Source: Chiridota heheva | Lineage: Eukaryota; Echinodermata; Holothuroidea; Apodida; Chiridotidae | Reading direction: 5' to 3' | Assembly (NCBI GenBank): GCA_020152595.1 | Contig: JAIGNY010001459.1 | Coordinates: 1,452,501-1,516,500, forward strand | Length of the DNA stretch: 64,000 nt | Part shown: one piece after another, positions 57,500 to 64,000 of the stretch | How positions within the stretch are numbered: position 1 is the stretch's first letter | Layout of the letters: each line of letters begins with the position of its first letter | Made by a program: the position numbers and the translations under genes | Notes under the pieces: model-generated | Database searches by the model: none | The model's input: the letters and a program-made list of their open reading frames with translations, nothing else | What the model was told of the DNA's origin: nothing

Positions 57500-59015
57500 T
57501 GAAGCTTTCGATACTATGGATCATTTTATTTGATTAAAGCTTTTAATACTATTGATCATTCTATCTGATTAGAGCTTTTGATACTATTGATCATTCTATC
57601 TGATTAGAGCTTTTGATACTATTGATCATTCTATCTAATTAAAACTTTTGATACTATTGATCATTCTATCTGATTAAAGCTTATGATACTATTGATCATT
57701 CTATCTGTTTAAAGCTTTTGATACTATTGATCATTCTTTTTGATTAAAGCTTTTGTTACTATTGATCATTCTATTTGATTAAAGCTTTTGGTACTATTGA
57801 TCATTCTAGTTGATTAAAGCTTTTGATACTATTGATCATTCTATCTGTTTAAAGCTTTTGATACTATTGATCATTCTATTTTATTAAAGCTTTTGTTACT
57901 ATTGATCATTCTATTTAATTAAAGCTTTTGATATTATTAATCATTCTATCTGATTAGAGCTTTTGATACTATTGATCATTCTATGTGATTAAAGCTTTTG
58001 ATACTATTGATCATTCTATCTGATTAGAGCTTTTGATACTATTGATCATTCTATCTGATTAGAGTTTTGATTTTGATACTATTGATCATTTTATCTGATT
58101 AAAGCTTTTGATATTATTGATCATTCTATCTGATTAAAGCTTTTGTTACTATTGATCATTCTATTTGATTAAAGCTTTTGATACTATTGATCTATTTGAT
58201 TAAAGCTTTTGATGCTATTGATCATTCTATCTAATTAAAGCTTTTTTTGATACTATTGATCATTCTATCTGATTAAAGGTTTTGATACTATTGATCAGGT
58301 TTTTTATCTGATTAAAGCTTTTGATATTATTGATCATTCTATCTGATTAAAGGTTTTGATACTATTGATCATTCCTGATTATCTGATTTTTGATACTATT
58401 GATCATTCTAGTTGATTAAAGCTTTTGATACTATTGATCTATTTGATTAAAGCTTTTGATGCTATTGATCATTCCATCTGATTAAAGGTTTTGATACTAT
58501 TGATCATTCCATCTGATTAGAGCTTTTGATGCTATTGATCATTCTATCTGATTAAAGGTTTTGATACTATTGATCATTCCATCTGATTAGAGCTTTTGAT
58601 ACTGATTATTGATCATTCTATGTGATTAAAGCTTTTGATACTATTGATCATTCTATCTGATTAGAGCTTTTGATATTATTGATCAGTCTATCTATTGATC
58701 ATTTGATTAAAAGCTTTTGATACTATTGATCATTATATCTGATTAAAGCTTTTGATATTATTGATCATTTGATCTGATTAGAGCTTTTGATACTATTGAT
58801 CATTCCATCTAATTAGAGCTTTTGATACTATTGATCATTCTATCTGATTAGAGCTTTGGATACTATTGATCATTCTATCTGATTAGAGCTTTTGATACTA
58901 TTGATCATTCTATCTGATTAGAGCTTTGGATACTATTGATCATTCTATCTGATTAGAGCTTTTGATACTATTGATCATTCTATCTGATTAAAGCTTTTGA
59001 TACTATATTGATCAT
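57500..59015 (+). repeat. 35-bp minisatellite grown from LINE RT motif A, about 43 copies
   Basis: The unit TTTTGATACTATTGATCATT plus CTATCTGATTAAAGC encodes FDTIDHSI followed by a stop. The array sits exactly between SEAFDTMDHF (57495-57525) and SVLLNKLFIYGIRR-type text (59020 onward), where an intact RT has a single AFDTIDHSILL. Confidence 0.95.
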
Positions 59016-60555
59016 TCTGTTTTATTAAATAAACTATTCATTTATGGTATCAGAAGAACTGGTCATGACTGGTTTAAAAGTTATATCTTTTTTTTAATAT
59101 GGGTGTTCCGCAAGATTCCATTTTAGGACTTTTATTATTATTTCTTATATACATAAATAATATTTATATGTCTACGTCTGAATATCCTGTTATTTGCTGA
59201 TGACACAACTGCATTTTTGCAAGGTCCTTCTGTGGAGGCTGCCATCTTATTAAATATTGCATGTGAATTCTCCCATATTTCTAATTGCTTAAATGCAAAT
59301 AAGGTAACTTTAAATAAATCAAAAACTACTTTTTTATTATTTGATAACAAATTTTTGAGTCAAACTGATTATATATTGAGTTTAGAAGAAATTTCCATTG
59401 TTGCATCATCTTATGCTAAGTTTGTATGTACCTTTATTGATTGTAGACTTGACTGGAAGAAGCATATCTCTTGTATATGGAAGAGGGCAGCACAACGAGT
59501 AGAATTCTTAACCGTCTTAATTATTTTCTTCCCAAAAGTGCCCCTTCGACTCTTTACAATTCCCTTATTCTCCCTCACTTAAGTTATAATCTTATTGTGT
59601 GGGAAACACTCACACCACTTTACTTAGGAACATATGCAAATTACCTAATGGAACTCACACTGCACCTTTTCAAAGAATTAGGCATTCCTAAATTATTTGA
59701 CATTTTCTGCAACCAGTTAGGGATATTCCTATTTCGGTTTGATCATGGCCTCCTCCCTAAGCTTTTTGATTCTTTTTTCAATTTCATTACTGCCCTCCAT
59801 TCACATAATACTCGATCAGAAAACCAAATGCATACTCCTCTACCATGTACTTATATTATGCAGTCTCAAGTACGATGTACAGGTGTTAAATTATGGAATT
59901 CCCTACCCATTACCATTAGAAATTTGTTATCGTTGTACACATTTAAAAATAAACTTACAACCTTTTTGGTAGGTAATACGCATAATCAGAATTAGATTTG
60001 TATCCATATAAACTATCTGTTTCCTAAATGTAATTTAATGTTTGTTTTTCATTCCTTTTGGGGAGGAGGGGTGCTTATCCACCAAAGAAGTTGTACATGG
60101 AATTGTTTGTTGGTAGTAACATTAGGGGTGTGAAGAGGCCAGGCAGGAGGAAGGATGGGAGGGAAGGGGTAGGATTGCATTTCTATTTACTATTATTATT
60201 CATTTTCAAGGGCCAGACTAGACAAGATGACTTATTTCTGGTCCTTTATCTTCTTTCACTTCGATACCACATCTTTATAGCTAAGTGTGTGTTCTATATT
60301 CTTGTTTCTTTCAAAATGTTTTTAAATATTCCATTGTCCAAAGTTCTTGCTATGATTTATGTATAGGTTGTTGTAAACTGATCTGAAGATAAAAATAAAT
60401 CAATGAAATTAAACCATGTGCTGACAACTTTTGCTTATGAAAAAACAGTTTTAAAAACTTCTGTTGTTAATTTCATGATTTATTTTGTTTGATTATTGAT
60501 TGCTAAATTGAATCTTTTTAAATCACATTAAGGCTCGATCTAATTTTTTCATCAG

Positions 60556-60735
60556 GAGCATTTTGTAAGTGACCATCCATTTGAAGAGAATCCTAGACTC
60601 TGGCATCACATACCATTGACTGCTTTAAGTGGTGACCTGAGGACACGACTTTGTCAGCAGGCATACAGAAGCTGCACCGAGAACATGAGGAGCTTGCTAG
60701 GTGGCACAGAGAAGTTGACATCAGTCAGAGATGTG
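60556..60735 (+). CDS. FIRRM: FIRRM coding exon 12
   Basis: A 180-nt, 60-codon exon with acceptor TCATCAG and donor ATGTG|GTAAGA, phase 0. It encodes EHFVSDHPFEENPRLWHHIP then LTALSGDLRTRLCQQAYRSC. It matches the human LPLWQHISFQALPPELR region. Confidence 0.9.
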
Positions 60736-61516
60736 GTAAGATGATAATTTCAACAAGATAATATGCTATTGCTTCTGACTGTGCAAAGTGGAGATGCGCA
60801 GTCCAGACAGGCATAAAGTGATGAAGAGAGACAAGCTATGGAGGCAGAAGAGAGATTGTAAGAAAGCGAGAGCCATCCCAACAACTTCACTGCCTACAGC
60901 TTTAAAGTGCAGCAACTGCTACAAAGACAGGATTGGACGTTGCAGTCATAGCTGGCGCTGCTAAGCCACCAATTATACGACCTAACCTGGGTCAAGTTTA
61001 TTGTCTTCCAAGACTGACAGAGCTGATGATAATACACTTTGTTTGAAGTTTTCAAATTTCTCACAAGGTCCTACAATCTTGGACAAATTTGTAGGGAGTC
61101 TACACTAATTTCCCTTACTTATATCAATTATGTCTTTTCTAATAGTGGTGTTTCATCTCTGCCACTACACTCTCTCAAAGTTGTCCTCTAGTTCGAAAAC
61201 TGATATTACCAGAATGGAGAATTATCTTTTGAGGGCATTTCAATATTTGCTGGTATTTTTCACCAACATTGATGAAGAGATCAGAGTGTTTTATACAAAG
61301 TCAAAATGAATTAACTTTTGGTCCTTTTGACCAGGTCGCTATTGTAAATGGATGGATGGGAAGTAGTATAAAATTATTTGTGTGGGGGAAGTGGGGGGGG
61401 AGCAATGTGATGCTCTATTATACTTTGTGGTTTGTACATATATAATTGAGGACAACAATAACTTTTTACATGGAGGGAATGGAAAGTTAATTTTGAGTTT
61501 TTTTTATATCTCTCAG
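60736..61516. other. FIRRM intron 12, nothing recognised
   Basis: Unremarkable intron with a G-rich patch at 61384-61400. Confidence 0.45.
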
Positions 61517-61732
61517 GTTCAATCACTGCACATGTTATGTAATATCAGTGAGTGCTTTGAAGGGTCTGAGGTCCCTGTCAATAACCAACTCTCAATATCA
61601 CTCTGTGAAGCTGTTCTACATCTGTATAAGAGGTTGCCATTGGATAAAACTGACCTTTCACCGCTGACATCATCTTTGTTGGAGTGTACAGGGTGCCTTT
61701 TGAACAAATTCTCTGCTGATCAGCTGTTTCAG
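61517..61732 (+). CDS. FIRRM: FIRRM coding exon 13
   Basis: A 216-nt, 72-codon exon with acceptor TCTCTCAG and donor TTCAG|GTATGG, phase 0. It encodes VQSLHMLCNISECFEGSEVP, SLCEAVLHLYKRLPL and ECTGCLLNKFSADQLFQ. Helix spacing matches the human segment ending LDPKLILQ. The reading frame stays open past the donor through a 51-bp tandem array to 62239. Confidence 0.85.
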
Positions 61733-61764
61733 GTATGGAATTCCTACTGTATTTTTCATATCCT

Positions 61765-62225
61765 TAGTGTGTATCAAGACTTACCTGGAATTGAAGGAAG
61801 CTGTCAAAGAATACATAGTTTGTATCCTGGGACTGGAGGAAGCTGTCAAAGAATACAAAGTGTGTATCAACACTTACCTGGGATTGGAGGAAGCTGTCAA
61901 AGAATACATAGTGTGCATCAACACTTACCTGGGATTGGAGACAGCTGTCAAATAATACATAGTGTGTATCAACACTTACCTGGGACTGGAGGAAGCTGTC
62001 AAAGAATACATAGTGTGTATCAACACTTATCTAGGACTGGAGGAAGCTGTCAAATAATACATAGTGTGTATCAACACTTACCTGGGACTGGAGGAAGCTG
62101 TCAAAGAATACATAGTGTGTATCAACACTTATCTAGGACTGGAGGAAGCTGTCAAAGAATACATAGTGTGTATAAACACTTACCTGGGACTGGAGGAAGC
62201 TGTCAAAGGATACGTGCTGAAGTTA
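61765..62225. repeat. 51-bp minisatellite after FIRRM exon 13, about 9 copies
   Basis: The unit is TGTATCAACACTTACCTGGG, ACTGGAGGAAGCTGTCAAAG and AATACATAGTG. As 51 nt is 17 codons, the exon 13 frame remains open to 62239. The antisense strand carries CCCAG|GTAAGTG, a consensus donor, in most units. Confidence 0.95.
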
Positions 62226-62559
62226 CAAACAGAAGATAAACTATATCAGAGAATAAGTAGAGTCTGTAGAAATGAATTGATAGGATAAATTGTGTCACAT
62301 GTATTATTTTGGAGCTTTTCCCTGATGGAGTTCAATGTTCAGTTCTATCTTGACATTTTACTACACTTCTATTAATTATTGTCTTGATATAGATGTAGTC
62401 GCAAATGGTGTACGGACAGATGAAGGAAACAATAGCTAAACTGTTTTGAAACGCATTTAAAGAGTTGCAATTTATGTCAAAATAATTTCAAAATTACCCA
62501 TGTTATACATTCTTTAATTTTTAAGTCTTTAGTTTGAGTTAAAGTTAAATCTAATGAAC

Positions 62560-64000
62560 ATTCATATTGATTGGCCAGTGCTTATCACCAGTTTCCTTTG
62601 TGCATTGGATGAGAGTATATTGATTGGCCAGTGCTTATCACAATTTTCCTTCGTGCATTGGATGAGAGTATATTGATTGGCCAGTGCTTATCACCAGTTT
62701 CCTTCGTGCATTGGATGAGAGTATATTGATTGGTCAGTGCTTATCACCAGTTTCCTTCATGCATTGGATGAGAGTATATTGATTGGTCAGTGCTTATCAC
62801 CAGTTTCCTTCATGCATTGGATGAGAGTATATTGATTGGCCAGTGCTTATCACCAGTTTCCTTCGTGCATTTGATGAGAGTATATTGATTGGTCAGTGCT
62901 TATCACCAGTTTCCTTCATGCATTGGATGAGAGTATATTGATTGGTCAGTGCTTATCACCAGTTTCCTTCATGCATTGTATGAAAGTATATTGATTGGCC
63001 AGTGCTTATCACCAGTTTCCTTCGTGCATTGAATGAGAGTATATTGATTGGTCAGTGCTTATCACCAGTTTCCTTCATGCATTGGATGAGAGTATATTGA
63101 TTGGTCAGTGCTTATCACCAGTTTCCTTCATGCATTGTATGAAAGTATATTGATTAGCCAGTGCTTATCACCAGTTTCCTTCGGGCATTGAATGAGAGTA
63201 TATTGATTGGTCAGTGCTTATCACCAGTTTCCTTCATGCATTGTATGAAAGTATATTGATTGGCCAGTGCTTATCACCAGTTTCCTTCGTGCATTGGATG
63301 AGAGTATATTGATTGGCCAGTGCTTATCACCAGTCTCCTTCGTGCATTGGATAAGAGTATATTGATTGGTCAGTGCTTTTTACCAGTTTCCTTCATGCAT
63401 TGTATGAGAGTATATTGATTAGCCAGTGCTTATCACCAGTTTCCTTTGTACATTGGATGAGAGTATATTGATTGGCCAGTGCTTATCACCAGTTTCCTTC
63501 ATGCATTGTATGGAGTATATTGATTGGCCAGTGCTTATCACCAGTTTCCTTTGTGCATTTGATGAGAGTATATTGATTGGTCAGTGCTTATCACCAGTTT
63601 CCTTCATGCATTGGATGAGAGTATATTGATTGGTCAGTGCTTATCACCAGTTTCCTTCATGCATTGTATGAAAGTATATTGATTGGCCAGTTCTTATCAC
63701 CAGTTTCCTTCGTGCATTGGATGAGAGCATATTGATTGGCCAGTGCTTATCACCACTTACCTTCATGCATCGGATGAGAGTATATTGATTGACCAGTGCT
63801 TATCTCCAGTTTCCTCCATGCATTGGATGAGAGCATATTGATTGGCCAGTGCTTATCACCAGCTTCCTTCGTGCATCGGATGAGAGCATATTGATTGACC
63901 AGTGCTTATCACCAGTTTCCTTTGTACATTGGATAAGAGCATATTGATTGGCCAGTGCTTATCACCAGTTACCTTCATGCATCGGATGAGAGCATATTAA
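62560..64000. repeat. 53-bp minisatellite, about 27 copies, running off the right edge
   Basis: The unit is GATGAGAGTATATTGATTGG, CCAGTGCTTATCACCAGTTT and CCTTCGTGCATTG. Variation is concentrated at a few positions (GGCCAG/GGTCAG, TTCGTG/TTCATG). Confidence 0.95.

Larger units (their letters stand above)
56440..60400 (+). mobile_element. LINE with RT, expanded internally by two minisatellites
   Basis: RT blocks in order: SSVKDSFFIYPTSAKEISLI, SFTTGVYPKELKVAKIIPLF, NYHPISILPSISKIIQHLVY, YQFGFRSNHETYMAAL, LLNLSEAFDTMDHF, (array), LNKLFIYGIRRTGHDWFKSY, LFADDTTAFLQGPSVEAA, NANKVTLNKSKTTFLLFDN, DWKKHISCIWKRAAQRVEFL, ALHSHNTRSEN and LWNSLPITIRNLLSLYTFKN. The FADD catalytic motif survives, but stops and frameshifts elsewhere make it inactive. 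Clade not assigned. In FIRRM intron 11, sense. Confidence 0.88.

Noticed and set aside
61382..62239. Single 285-codon gene
   Set aside because: It is intron 12 read-through, then FIRRM exon 13, then the 51-bp array; only 61517-61732 shows family similarity.

Overview
This is a eukaryotic, intron-rich, AT-rich window with no bacterial features. LINE families of several clades, frequent TAGGCCTA-type stretches, a DNMT1 with a DMAP1-binding head and a FIRRM (C1orf112) orthologue suggest a marine invertebrate deuterostome. An echinoderm is my best guess, at modest confidence.

Two host genes lie head to head. On the minus strand, about 16.9 kb down to the left edge, is the 5' part of DNMT1. Five coding exons give residues 1-268: the DMAP1-binding helical domain, a basic nuclear-localisation stretch and a PCNA-interacting (PIP) motif. 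The reading frame is continuous across all four junctions. On the plus strand, from 26.3 kb to beyond the right edge, is the orthologue of FIRRM, the FIGNL1 partner in RAD51 turnover. Thirteen coding exons cover roughly the first 690 residues. One exon carries an apparent 1-nt deletion and one intron appears to use a GC donor. The roughly 9.4 kb between the two start codons holds a probable DNMT1 promoter (paired E2F-like sites and a CCAAT box near 17.1-17.4 kb), a CR1-like LINE, an inverted-repeat element and a near full-length I-like LINE. None of the many long ORFs in tandem arrays looks like a gene.

The rest is transposon remains and minisatellites. LINEs: CR1-like (15.4-16.6, 18.2-19.4 and 27.1-27.3 kb, minus), I-like with CCHC knuckles and RNase H (21.6-26.0, 41.4-42.8 and 50.9-51.2 kb, plus), L2-like (29.4-32.7 kb, plus), another RT element (56.4-60.4 kb, plus) and short LINE tails (5.5 and 7.5-8.2 kb). 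A hAT-type MITE lies at 718-869. A composite element carrying its own minisatellites occurs twice in opposite orientation (10.3-13.9 and 33.0-34.9 kb).

The most unusual property is minisatellite density: more than 20 distinct families, by my estimate about 30 percent of the window. Several arrays were visibly seeded by recognisable sequence. FIRRM exon 8 is flanked on both sides by arrays made from its own two edges. Two unrelated LINEs carry arrays grown from short coding motifs (a TRGH-like motif and RT motif A, FDTIDH). Other intronic arrays repeat consensus splice donors (GTAAGT) or branch points (TACTAAC) dozens of times in the sense of the host gene.

All homology calls are from reading translations and remembered family sequences. 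No database search was run.
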